Positions 45,422 through 54,410 of a stretch of 64,000 nt of DNA are shown piece after piece. A program made the position numbers and the translations under genes. The notes beneath the pieces were generated by a model. That model had not been told where the DNA came from, made no database searches, and worked only from the letters and a program-made list of their open reading frames with translations. This DNA comes from an uncultured Winogradskyella sp. (GTDB lineage Bacteria; Bacteroidota; Bacteroidia; Flavobacteriales; Flavobacteriaceae): assembly GCF_947496485.1 (NCBI RefSeq), contig NZ_CANMCZ010000002.1, positions 186,001 to 250,000 of the forward strand, given 5' to 3'. How positions within the stretch are numbered: the first letter of the stretch is position 1; every line of letters starts with the position of its first letter.

Positions 45422-47473
45422 ATGAATACACTTCTTAATAAATGGTATAAAAATCATGCACTTGTATATAAGATACTATTGTTCTTAGTTACAACACTGT
45501 TTATTGTTTATCTGTTCCCAAAAACAGGAAAATTTAGATATTCTTTTGAAAAAGGAAAACCTTGGCAATCAGAAAACCTGTATGCTCCATTTAACTTTGC
45601 AATTAAGAAATCTCAAAATGAAATTGAAAGCGAAAGGATAGAGACTGAAAAGAATAGTCCTACTTATTTTAAAAGCAATAAGGATATTGAAGATACAGTT
45701 CTGTCGGATTATATTCAGAGGTTCAATCAAAATTTTAAAGACTCAAGTTATCTCAAAATTCAAAATTCAAACTTATATAAAAAAGGAAAATTACTTATCG
45801 ATGATATATATAGCAATGGTATTTTAGATTTAGAATATAGCTATTCTGATGATAAGCCAGTAATATTATCAACATCCAACACCATTAAGAAAGAATTAAA
45901 ATATGGCGGTTTATATGAGTTAAAAGAATTGCGGCAGCTTGTAGAAAGCCATTTCGAAAATTCGATTTCTGTAGAGAATCAAACTAAAATGATGTCTATT
46001 TTTTTTGATATCATAAAACCCAATGTGACAATAAATGAAAACCTAACACAGCAGGCATTAGAAGAAGAGTTTTCTAAAATTTCATTAACTAGAGGAAGTG
46101 TTGAGAAAGATCAGTTGATAATTTCTAAAGGGCAAGTTGTAGAAAATGATCAATATGATATTTTAGATTCTCTTAAATCTGAATACGAATCGCAGGTATG
46201 GAATTCAGCTAATTATAATTGGGTTCTTGTAGCTTATACACTTTTAGTGGCATTAGCGTTGTTAATGTTACTTTTATTTCTCCAGAAATATAGATTAGAG
46301 GTGTTTTTGAATAATACTAAAGTTACATTTATATTTTTCAACATTGCTTTAATGATTTTACTAACCACCTTGGTTATAAATTATAATTCTCAATATATCT
46401 ATGTAGTTCCTCTTTGTATTTTACCTTTGATTTTGAAGGCTTTTTTCGATGCCAGACTTGGTCTGTTTGCTCATGTTTTAACAGTATTATTATTAGGTTT
46501 CATTGTGCCAAATAGTTATGAATACATGTTTCTACAAATTATAGCAGGCATTGTTACTATTTTAACAGTATCGGAATTATATAAGAGAGCTAATCTATTT
46601 ATCTCTGTAGGACAAATTACATTTATATATATCATTGCTTATTTTGCTTTTTTCGTTATTCATGAAGGTCAGCTAACAGGCTTAAAATGGGAGACTTTTG
46701 GTTTGTTTGTGCTCTGTGGATTAGCAACGCTTTTTGTACAACCCTTAATTTATATATATGAAAAGATTTTTGGATTAGTTTCTGATGTGTCGCTTTTAGA
46801 ACTATCTGATACAAATACCAAGCTTCTCAAAGAATTATCTAATAGAGCACCAGGAACATTTCATCACTCATTGAATGTTGCTAATTTGGCTGAAGCTTCG
46901 GCTAATGAAATTGGAGCTAATGCTATGTTAATTAGAGTAGGAGCATTATATCACGATATTGGCAAGATGAAAAATCCAACATACTTTACTGAAAATCAAA
47001 GTACAGGTATTAATCCACATGATGAATTATCTAGCTTAGAGAGTGCGAAAATTATCATTGGCCACACCATAAATGGAATTGAAATAGCAAAGAAGCATAA
47101 TCTACCAGATAGAGTGATTGATTTTATAAGAACTCATCATGGCACAAGTTTGGTTTATTATTTTTATATGAAAGAAAAGGCGAGCAATGAATATGTAAAT
47201 ATTGAAGATTTCTCTTATCCTGGACCAAAACCTTTTAGTAAAGAAACCGCTATTTTGATGATGTGCGATAGTGTAGAAGCAGCATCTAAAAGCTTAAAAG
47301 AACCTACAAGCACAAAAATAAATGAGTTTGTAGAAAATATCATTAATAAACAGATGGAAAGTGGTCAGTTTTTAAATGCAGATATTACATTTAAAGAAAT
47401 TCAATCTATAAAAAAGGTACTTAAACTTAAGTTGGCAAACATCTATCACCTCAGAATTGAGTATCCTGAATAA
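45422..47473 (+). CDS. 7TM receptor with intracellular HD hydrolase (PgpH/YqfF-like)
   Basis: A 683-residue membrane protein with a signal anchor (about 14-32), an extracytoplasmic 7TMR-HDED part (about 45-260), seven hydrophobic segments (about 265-450) and a cytosolic HD domain (about 465-660). HD motifs: HHSLNVANLAEAS (about 480), LYHDIGKMKNPTYF (about 509) and THHGTSLVYYFY. Members of this family, such as PgpH, degrade c-di-AMP; that activity here is inference from the family. It is a single gene, bounded by a long AT-rich leader and a strong terminator. Confidence 0.93.
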   Translation: MNTLLNKWYKNHALVYKILLFLVTTLFIVYLFPKTGKFRYSFEKGKPWQSENLYAPFNFAIKKSQNEIESERIETEKNSPTYFKSNKDIEDTVLSDYIQRFNQNFKDSSYLKIQNSNLYKKGKLLIDDIYSNGILDLEYSYSDDKPVILSTSNTIKKELKYGGLYELKELRQLVESHFENSISVENQTKMMSIFFDIIKPNVTINENLTQQALEEEFSKISLTRGSVEKDQLIISKGQVVENDQYDILDSLKSEYESQVWNSANYNWVLVAYTLLVALALLMLLLFLQKYRLEVFLNNTKVTFIFFNIALMILLTTLVINYNSQYIYVVPLCILPLILKAFFDARLGLFAHVLTVLLLGFIVPNSYEYMFLQIIAGIVTILTVSELYKRANLFISVGQITFIYIIAYFAFFVIHEGQLTGLKWETFGLFVLCGLATLFVQPLIYIYEKIFGLVSDVSLLELSDTNTKLLKELSNRAPGTFHHSLNVANLAEASANEIGANAMLIRVGALYHDIGKMKNPTYFTENQSTGINPHDELSSLESAKIIIGHTINGIEIAKKHNLPDRVIDFIRTHHGTSLVYYFYMKEKASNEYVNIEDFSYPGPKPFSKETAILMMCDSVEAASKSLKEPTSTKINEFVENIINKQMESGQFLNADITFKEIQSIKKVLKLKLANIYHLRIEYPE

Positions 47474-47475
47474 AA

Positions 47476-47510
47476 CAAAAAAGCCTCAACAATGATGTTA
47501 AGGCTTTTTG
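47476..47510. terminator. Bidirectional terminator after the 7TM-HD gene
   Basis: AAAAAAGCCTCAACA at 47477-47491 pairs with TGTTAAGGCTTTTT (one bulge), with T-runs on both sides. It also ends transcription of the convergent tRNA cluster. Confidence 0.9.
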
Positions 47511-47584
<74 letters not shown>

Positions 47585-47620
47585 ATTTTTAAAGTTAAAA
47601 ACTCGAAAATTCAATAAAAG

Positions 47621-47695
47621 TCGGGGTGGCAGGATTCGAACCTGCGGCCTCCACGTCCCAAACGTGGCGCGATAACCGGGCTACGCTACACCCCG
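47621..47695 (-). tRNA. tRNA-Pro (anticodon TGG)
   Basis: A 75-base cloverleaf on the reverse strand: acceptor CGGGGTG/CACCCCG, anticodon stem CCACG/CGTGG with loop TTTGGGA (anticodon TGG), T-loop GGTTCGAATCC. CCA is not encoded. Confidence 0.96.
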
Positions 47696-47747
47696 AAAAT
47701 GATTATCTAAATATTACTAACAGTCGCATAAGCTGCAGTAAATTTTG

Positions 47748-47836
47748 CGGAGAGACAGGGATTCGAACCCTGGGTAAGTGTTTCCACCTACGACGATTTA
47801 GCAAACCGCTCCTTTCGGCCACTCAGGCACCTCTCC
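47748..47836 (-). tRNA. tRNA-Ser (anticodon GCT)
   Basis: An 89-base class II tRNA on the reverse strand with the long variable arm expected of Ser: acceptor GGAGAGG/TCTCTCC, D-loop TGAGTGGCCGAAAGGAGC, anticodon loop TTGCTAA (anticodon GCT), T-loop GGTTCGAATCC. CCA is not encoded. Confidence 0.96.
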
Positions 47837-48030
47837 AGTAATAAATGAACGTATTTCAATAAAAATGCGGATGCAAAGTTAACTTTTCATATTAAAGAAC
47901 GCAACATTTTTTTTGAGTTTTTTATTGCTATTTTTTTTTGTTCTAAGCCTTAAGGTATTACTAGCTTATTTTTCAGATTTTTAATTCTATATTTAAATTT
48001 TATATTCATAATGAAATACCATAAAACACA

Positions 48031-48624
48031 ATGTCAAAGTATAGAAATGATAGAGCTTTTACTGATTACGTGCATAAAAATTTAGCTCGTCCATTGATAT
48101 ATAGACCTCTTAATTGGACAGAGGTTCAATTACGACAAGATTACGCTAAATATATTGATATGATGGATGGTATCGATTATGTCTTTAGGAATGGTGACAA
48201 TATTATGAGTGTACAAGAGCGTTTTAGAGAAGTTCAATACAAAGACTATTCAGATTTTACAATTAGATACAGAAGAGATGAAAATAAAGTAGAAGAACGA
48301 CATGAGTCTGAATATTATAAAGTGAAAGCACACTATTTTACTTATGGTATCATTGACAAACCTAAGAGTAATGTAGAAAAGGCTTCTGGGTTTATAAAAT
48401 ATGCCATTATAGATTTGAAAAAGGTTTATGAAAAGCTCGATTCTAAAGCGATTTTTATTTCAGATAATAGACAGAATAAATGTAAGATTGTTGATGGTAA
48501 CCGTATTGAATGTCCAGTAAAATATAATACTGATGGTTCATCATCATTTTTTCCTATTGATATTTCTTATCTGGTAAAATTATGGGGAGATAATATGGTA
48601 ATTGCGCAAAAAGGTTTTTTATAA
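48031..48624 (+). CDS. Hypothetical protein, possible PD-(D/E)XK-like nuclease
   Basis: A 197-residue cytosolic protein that I do not recognise with certainty. It has DYAKYIDMMDGIDYVFRNG followed by SVQERFREVQYKDYSDFTIR. The order D...(V)QxR with a following Y-rich strand is like the GID...VQxK core of PD-(D/E)XK nucleases (inference). Later strands are AIIDLKKVYEKL and KCKIVDGNRIECPVKYN. No signal peptide or membrane segment. It lies 63 bases upstream of a four-gene DNA-repair cassette on the same strand, which fits a nuclease but does not prove a link. Confidence 0.6.
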   Translation: MSKYRNDRAFTDYVHKNLARPLIYRPLNWTEVQLRQDYAKYIDMMDGIDYVFRNGDNIMSVQERFREVQYKDYSDFTIRYRRDENKVEERHESEYYKVKAHYFTYGIIDKPKSNVEKASGFIKYAIIDLKKVYEKLDSKAIFISDNRQNKCKIVDGNRIECPVKYNTDGSSSFFPIDISYLVKLWGDNMVIAQKGFL

Positions 48625-48687
48625 CAGTCAAAATTTAACGCTATTTTGTTATTTATAGTTCTACTTTTTTAATAGCTTACACAAGCT

Positions 48688-49725
48688 ATGGGAATAAAAC
48701 AACAACTTATCAAATTCACCAAAAAGGGTATTTACTGTCCGCAAGGTAAATTCTATTTAGATCCTTGGTTTCCTGTTGATTATGCGATTATTTCACACGG
48801 CCATGCTGACCATGCACGTTGGGGAATGAAGTACTATTTATGTCAAAATGATTCTAAAGCTATCTTAAGACATCGGATTGGAGCAGATATAAAAATTGAA
48901 AGTTTAGGCTATGATGAACCAATATATATCAATGGTGTTCAAGTAAGTTTTCATCCTGCAGGACATGTTATTGGTTCCGCGCAAATCCGATTAGAATATA
49001 AAGGCTACGTTGTTGTTTTTACTGGCGACTATAAAACACAACCCGATTTTATTTCACAACCATTTGAATCTATAAAGTGTAATACGTTTATTACTGAAAG
49101 TACATTTGGATTGCCTATTTATAATTGGAAGTCAGAAAAGGAACTTCAAAGCGAACTCCATGAATGGGTAGCAAGCAATCAAACCAATAGCAGAACCTCA
49201 GTTTTCTTAGGCTATTCATTGGGTAAAGCGCAACGCTTAATGTCGCTACTTGATGGATGTGATGATATTTATGTTCACAGAGCTATCCATAATTTGAATG
49301 AAGCCATTTCAAGTTCAGGAATAGAATTACCAAAAACAACATTATTGACTGCTGATTTTGATAAAAAAGAACTTCAGAATAAAATCATTATCATGCCACC
49401 AGGTCTTTTAGGTTCACGATTATTAAAGCGCGTTCCTAATGCTGCGACTGCTATTTGTTCTGGCTGGATGCAAATCAGGGGAAACAGACGTTGGCAGTCT
49501 GTTGATGCTGGTTTTGCCGTGAGCGATCATGCGGATTGGAATGGTTTAATTTCTGCTGTAAAAGCAACTGAAGCCGAACAAGTCTATGTTACACACGGTT
49601 CTCAAGCTGTATTTTCAAAATATTTAAATGAAATCGGAATTAAAGCAGATGAACTAAAAACTGAGTATGGAGATGAAAAAATGGCAGAAGCCGAAAAAGA
49701 ATCTGAAACACTTCAAGCAGAATGA
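48688..49725 (+). CDS. Ligase-associated MBL-fold DNA exonuclease
   Basis: A 345-residue metallo-beta-lactamase/beta-CASP nuclease of the ligase-associated exonuclease family. Metal motif SHGHADHARWG (about residues 32-42), then FHPAGHVIGSAQI (about 91-103), VFTGDYKTQPDF, FITESTFGLPIY, SLGKAQRLM, and SDHADWNGL and VTHGSQ near the end. Homologues in this cluster act as DNA exonucleases. It is the first gene of the cassette; its stop overlaps the ligase ATG by four bases (49722-49725, ATGA). Confidence 0.94.
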   Translation: MGIKQQLIKFTKKGIYCPQGKFYLDPWFPVDYAIISHGHADHARWGMKYYLCQNDSKAILRHRIGADIKIESLGYDEPIYINGVQVSFHPAGHVIGSAQIRLEYKGYVVVFTGDYKTQPDFISQPFESIKCNTFITESTFGLPIYNWKSEKELQSELHEWVASNQTNSRTSVFLGYSLGKAQRLMSLLDGCDDIYVHRAIHNLNEAISSSGIELPKTTLLTADFDKKELQNKIIIMPPGLLGSRLLKRVPNAATAICSGWMQIRGNRRWQSVDAGFAVSDHADWNGLISAVKATEAEQVYVTHGSQAVFSKYLNEIGIKADELKTEYGDEKMAEAEKESETLQAE

Positions 49726-51311
49726 AACAGTTTTCAGATTTAATTAGTGCTATTGAAATCACAAATAAAACCAATGCAAAGATTGATGCATTGGTCAATT
49801 ATTTTGGTGCAGCACCAGATAAGGATAAACTTTGGCTTATTGCCTTATTTACAGGTAAGCGACCATCTCGACCAGTTAAAACAACACTAATGAAGCAGTG
49901 GTGCATGGAAATTACTGAACTACCAGAATGGTTATTTTTAGAAAGCTATAGTACGGTTGGTGATCTGGGTGAAACTATAGCGTTGTTGTTGCCAAAACCT
50001 ACACATAAACTCGAGTTGTCTTTAACTGAATGGATGTCTGAACTCAAGAAATTGAAGCCTAAATCGGATGAAGAGAAGAAGAAATTTGTACTTGAAGCTT
50101 GGTCAGGATTAGAGCAACAGGAACGTTTAATTTTTAATAAGCTCATTGGTGGGAGCTTTAGAATCGGAGTATCTAAAAAAACATTGGTCAATGCACTTGC
50201 AAAATTAACAGGTATTGATGCAAATCAGTTGATGCATAGTATTATTGGGAATTGGGATATCAATTCTATTTCTTTTGAGGAATTAATAAAAGGAACACAC
50301 ATCAATTATGACAATTCTAAGCCATATCCGTTTTGTTTGGCATATGCCCTTGAGAAAGAATTACCAGAGTTAGGAAAACCACAGGAATGGATTGTGGAAC
50401 AAAAATGGGATGGTATTAGAGGGCAAATCGTAAAGCGAAACAATGAAATATACATTTGGTCTAGAGGTGAAGAATTGGTAACACAGCAGTTTCCGGAATT
50501 GGTAGAAGTGATGAGCAATTTTAAAGATGATTTTGTGATAGATGGTGAGATTTTAGCTATGAAAGACAATGCTGTTCTACTTTTTAATGATTTGCAAAAA
50601 CGCTTGAATCGAAAAAATGTAACCAAGAAATTGCTCGAAGAAGTGCCAATAGGTTTTTATGCTTATGATATTTTAGAATTCAATGGAGACGATATTAGAG
50701 AACAACCTTTTGGTAAAAGACGACAGATTTTAGAAAAGATTTTTAATTCAATTACATTACCAGATCATTTAAAGCTATCATTTATAGTAGATTTTGAAGC
50801 GTGGGAGGATCTTTATGATATTCGTGAAAATTCTAGAGCTATTAATAGTGAAGGTTTAATGTTAAAACAAAAAGCATCACCATACCATACAGGTCGTAAA
50901 AAAGGAGATTGGTGGAAGTGGAAAGTTGATCCATTGACCATAGATGCGGTTATGATTTATGCCCAAAAAGGTAGTGGTCGTCGTAGTTCAAAATATACAG
51001 ATTATACCTTTGCAGTAAAAAAAGAGGATGGTTTGGTGACTGTTGCAAAAGCATATTCAGGATTAACAGATAAAGAGATTACTGAAATTTCGCGTTGGGT
51101 AAACAAAAACGCTATAGAAAAATTTGGACCTGTTCGTACTGTGAAACCAGAATTAGTTTTCGAAATTGCCTTTGAAGGTATAGCATTTAGTAAACGACAC
51201 AAATCTGGAGTAGCCTTACGTTTTCCAAGAATTGCAAGGTGGCGAAAAGATAAACCCGCATCAGAGATAGATACACTAGAAACCGTAAAACAATTAATAA
51301 CTGCGCCTTGA
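49722..51311 (+). CDS. ATP-dependent DNA ligase
   Basis: A 529-residue ATP-dependent DNA ligase. The N-terminal DNA-binding domain (about 1-195) is followed by the adenylation domain with motif I EQKWDGIRGQI (nucleophile Lys about 228), motif III DGEILAM, motif IV SEGLMLKQ, motif V WWKWKVDPL and an OB domain (about 410-529) ending FPRIARWRKDKPASE. This is the LigB/LigC-like form found with the MBL exonuclease, Lhr-like helicase and PdeM. Start ATG overlaps the exonuclease stop, and its stop overlaps the TTG start of the helicase gene. Confidence 0.95.
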   Translation: MKQFSDLISAIEITNKTNAKIDALVNYFGAAPDKDKLWLIALFTGKRPSRPVKTTLMKQWCMEITELPEWLFLESYSTVGDLGETIALLLPKPTHKLELSLTEWMSELKKLKPKSDEEKKKFVLEAWSGLEQQERLIFNKLIGGSFRIGVSKKTLVNALAKLTGIDANQLMHSIIGNWDINSISFEELIKGTHINYDNSKPYPFCLAYALEKELPELGKPQEWIVEQKWDGIRGQIVKRNNEIYIWSRGEELVTQQFPELVEVMSNFKDDFVIDGEILAMKDNAVLLFNDLQKRLNRKNVTKKLLEEVPIGFYAYDILEFNGDDIREQPFGKRRQILEKIFNSITLPDHLKLSFIVDFEAWEDLYDIRENSRAINSEGLMLKQKASPYHTGRKKGDWWKWKVDPLTIDAVMIYAQKGSGRRSSKYTDYTFAVKKEDGLVTVAKAYSGLTDKEITEISRWVNKNAIEKFGPVRTVKPELVFEIAFEGIAFSKRHKSGVALRFPRIARWRKDKPASEIDTLETVKQLITAP

Positions 51312-53761
51312 GTAATTTTAAAGACAGTACTGGATTACAGATTATAAACAAATGGATGCTCGAAAAGGCACAGGCACCATTCCCATTTCAAATGCAAACT
51401 TGGCAACGCTATGCCAATGGTTATAGTGGTTTAGTCGTGGCACCTACTGGTTTTGGAAAAACCTTTTCTGTGTTTTTGGCTGTGGTCATTGATTACCTTA
51501 ATCATCCTGAAAATTATCCTAAAGGTCTAAAATTGCTATGGATTAGTCCATTACGTTCCTTAGCTAAAGACTTAGCAAAAGCCATGACTCAGGCTGTAGA
51601 TGAAATTGGACTAGATTGGTCTGTACAAGTGCGAAATGGTGATACACCAACATCGATAAGACGTAAGCAGGAACGATTAATGCCAGATGTGCTTTTAACA
51701 ACACCTGAAACGATGCACTTATTGTTTTCTATGAAGAAAAATAAAAGGTTTTTCAAAGGTGTAAAATGTGTCGCTATAGATGAGTGGCACGAGCTCTTAG
51801 GTAATAAGCGTGGTGTATTAACAGAATTGGCAATTTCACAATTAAGACATTATTCGCCAAAGCTTCAGATTTGGGGAATAACAGCAACTATAGGTAATTT
51901 GGAAGAGGCTAAAAATGTATTGTTACCTTACCCTGATTTAAAAATTACTCAAGTAAAAGCCAAACAAAAGAAGAAGATAGATATCATATCTGTATTACCC
52001 GATGAGATTGAAGTGTTGCCTTGGGCTGGACATTTGGGTAAATCTATGGTAGATAAAATTCTACCGATTATTGAAGCCAATACCACAACCTTGATATTCA
52101 CTAATACCAGAGGTCAGTCCGAATTATGGTACCAACTATTACTCAATGCTAATCCAGAACTTGCAGGTTTATTAGCTATTCATCATGGATCGATTGACAA
52201 AAAATTGAGAAATTGGATTGAAGATAGTATTTCTAGTGGCTATCTCAAAGCAGTAGTATGTACATCATCTCTAGATTTAGGTGTAGATTTTAAACCTGTG
52301 GATTGTGTTATACAAATAGGCTCAGCAAAAGGCATCGCACGTTTTATGCAACGCGCTGGTCGTAGTGGTCATTCACCTTATGAGCGTTCAAAAATTTATT
52401 TCATTCCGACGCATTCCTTGGAATTAGTTGAAGTTTCTGCTTTAAAAGAAGCTGTAAAGCAACATCAGATTGAAGCTAGAGAACCCATGGTATTGACCTA
52501 CGATGTTTTAGTGCAATTCATGGTTACACTTGCTGTCGGTATGGGTTTTGATTCCGATAAACTGTTTAATCGTATTAAAGCCATTCATGCTTTTCATTAT
52601 ATCACTGAAGACGATTGGCAATGGTGTTTGCATTTTATAACCAAGGGTGGAAAAACATTGCATTCCTATGAAGAATTTCATAAAGTTATAAAAGATGAGG
52701 ATGGCTTATACAGAGTAAAAAGTAGAAGAATTAGTATGCTGCATCGCATGAATATCGGAGCAATTGTAAGTGAGGCAATGTTAATGGTAAAATTCTTTTT
52801 TGGAGGTTATATTGGGATGATTGAAGAATTTTTTATTTCAAAATTGAAACCAGGTGATAATTTTATTTTAGCGGGTCGCGTATTAGAATTGGTTCAAATT
52901 AAGGACATGAAAGTACTGGTACGTAGAAGTAAAGCTAAAAAAGCCGTAACTCCAAGTTGGCTTGGTGGTCGTTTGCCTTTAACCTCACATTTAAGTCATT
53001 TTATGCGATTAAAATTGTCTGATGCTTTAGAGCCAGGTCGTTTAGAAAAAGAGCTTCGATTTTTAAATCCTTTAATTTCTAGACAAGATAAACATTCGCA
53101 CATACCTAAAGCTGATGAATTTTTAGTAGAGTTGATAGAAACCAAGGATGGTTATCACTTATTTATGTATCCTTTTGAAGGTCGTTTGGTGCATGAGGTC
53201 TTTTCGGCATTAATGGCCTATCGTATTAGTAAATTGAAACCATTAACATTTACCATTGCCATGAACGATTATGGTTTTGAGTTATTAAGTGATCAACCAA
53301 TTCCAATTTCAGAAGACAATATTTCAGAACTATTGAGTAAAGATAATTTGATGGATGATGTTATAGCTAGTATTAATGCCTCTGAGATGGCATCTCGAAA
53401 ATTTAGAGATATTGCCGTCATCTCAGGTTTGGTGGTGCAATCGCAACCAGGCACTCGAAAAAACAATAAGAGTTTACAATCTTCATCTGGATTAATCTTC
53501 AGGGTTTTAGAAGATTACGAACCAGATAACCTGTTGTTACGACAAGCCTATACAGAAGTTTTTAACCAACAGTTAGAAGAAGCCAGATTACAGGCTGCGT
53601 TCGATCGTATTTCAAAAAGTAAAATTATTTTGAAAAGAGCTAAATCTTTTACACCATTGAGTTTTCCTCTAAAAGTCGATAGTTTAAGAGGAACTATGAG
53701 TAATGAGAATTTAGATAAACGTATTCAGCGAATAAAAGCCCAAGCTTTTAAAATTGATTAG
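51308..53761 (+). CDS. Ligase-associated DEXH helicase (Lhr-Core-like)
   Basis: An 817-residue SF2 helicase of the Lhr-Core type. Motif I VAPTGFGKTFS (about residue 43), Ia WISPLRSLAKDLA, II IDEWHELLG (DEWH), III WGITATIGNL, IV TLIFTNTRGQSE, V SSLDLGVDFKPVD, VI QRAGRSGHSPYE, then a winged-helix and an Lhr-specific C-terminal domain. Lhr-Core proteins translocate 3'-5' and unwind RNA:DNA hybrids. The start is TTG at 51308, overlapping the ligase stop; the next in-frame ATG (residue 17) would remove a conserved stretch. It precedes PdeM with one base between its stop and the next ATG. Confidence 0.95.
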   Translation: MSNFKDSTGLQIINKWMLEKAQAPFPFQMQTWQRYANGYSGLVVAPTGFGKTFSVFLAVVIDYLNHPENYPKGLKLLWISPLRSLAKDLAKAMTQAVDEIGLDWSVQVRNGDTPTSIRRKQERLMPDVLLTTPETMHLLFSMKKNKRFFKGVKCVAIDEWHELLGNKRGVLTELAISQLRHYSPKLQIWGITATIGNLEEAKNVLLPYPDLKITQVKAKQKKKIDIISVLPDEIEVLPWAGHLGKSMVDKILPIIEANTTTLIFTNTRGQSELWYQLLLNANPELAGLLAIHHGSIDKKLRNWIEDSISSGYLKAVVCTSSLDLGVDFKPVDCVIQIGSAKGIARFMQRAGRSGHSPYERSKIYFIPTHSLELVEVSALKEAVKQHQIEAREPMVLTYDVLVQFMVTLAVGMGFDSDKLFNRIKAIHAFHYITEDDWQWCLHFITKGGKTLHSYEEFHKVIKDEDGLYRVKSRRISMLHRMNIGAIVSEAMLMVKFFFGGYIGMIEEFFISKLKPGDNFILAGRVLELVQIKDMKVLVRRSKAKKAVTPSWLGGRLPLTSHLSHFMRLKLSDALEPGRLEKELRFLNPLISRQDKHSHIPKADEFLVELIETKDGYHLFMYPFEGRLVHEVFSALMAYRISKLKPLTFTIAMNDYGFELLSDQPIPISEDNISELLSKDNLMDDVIASINASEMASRKFRDIAVISGLVVQSQPGTRKNNKSLQSSSGLIFRVLEDYEPDNLLLRQAYTEVFNQQLEEARLQAAFDRISKSKIILKRAKSFTPLSFPLKVDSLRGTMSNENLDKRIQRIKAQAFKID

Positions 53762-53762
53762 A

Positions 53763-54410
53763 ATGGTTATAATTGAAGAAGTCATAAAAGTTGAAGACGA
53801 ATTTCTTTCGTTGACAAATCAACGTGCCATTCATTGGAAACGAAAAGAAGCTCTGATTCTGTCTGATGTACATATTGGAAAAACTGCCCATTTTAGAAAG
53901 CATGGTATTCCGATGCCAGATGGTATTCTTCAGAATGATTTAGAACGTTTAAAGGCTTTAATCATTCATTTTAAAGTTAAACAACTATTGATTGTTGGTG
54001 ATTTATTCCATGCAGAAGTTAATGCGGATATGACAACTTTTAAATTGTGGATAGAGCAGTTTGAAGACCTCAAAATAGTTTTAATTAAAGGTAATCATGA
54101 TAGACTTTCAAAACAATTATTGAAAGATTTTAAAATAGAAGTAGAAACAGAATTACAGATTTTACCGTTTGTGTTTGTTCATGAGCACGATGATTCTCAC
54201 AATAATTCTTTTACAATTTCTGGACATACTCATCCTGGCATAAGTATAAAAGGAAAAGGGAAACAAAGGTTGAAATTACCTTGTTACCAATTATCGTCTA
54301 ATCAAATCATATTACCAGCTTTTAGTCTATTTACAGGATTAAACACGCGTTCGCAACCCAAAGATTCTATTTGTTATGCATTTACGGATAGTTCTATTTT
54401 TAAATTTTAG
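53763..54410 (+). CDS. pdeM: Ligase-associated DNA damage response endonuclease PdeM
   Basis: A calcineurin-like metallophosphoesterase, the MPE/PdeM of the ligase-associated repair cluster. In 215 residues: LILSDVHIGKTAHF (D, H), IVGDLFHAEV (D), LIKGNHDRL (NH), FVHEHDD (H) and ISGHTHPGISI (HxH). Homologues are Mn-dependent single-strand DNA endonucleases. I chose the ATG at 53763, just after the helicase stop; a TTG at 53754 would add three residues and overlap that stop. It converges on the methyltransferase gene with an 11-base stop overlap. Confidence 0.95.
   Translation: MVIIEEVIKVEDEFLSLTNQRAIHWKRKEALILSDVHIGKTAHFRKHGIPMPDGILQNDLERLKALIIHFKVKQLLIVGDLFHAEVNADMTTFKLWIEQFEDLKIVLIKGNHDRLSKQLLKDFKIEVETELQILPFVFVHEHDDSHNNSFTISGHTHPGISIKGKGKQRLKLPCYQLSSNQIILPAFSLFTGLNTRSQPKDSICYAFTDSSIFKF

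Noticed and set aside
47626..47841. Forward-strand reading frame of 71 codons over the tRNA cluster
   Set aside because: It lies entirely over and between tRNA-Pro and tRNA-Ser on the other strand and is a shadow of them.
48031..54410. New anti-phage defence island
   Set aside because: The helicase, ligase and two nucleases are the known ligase-associated DNA-repair cluster, and the surroundings are core genes without integrase or other defence genes.
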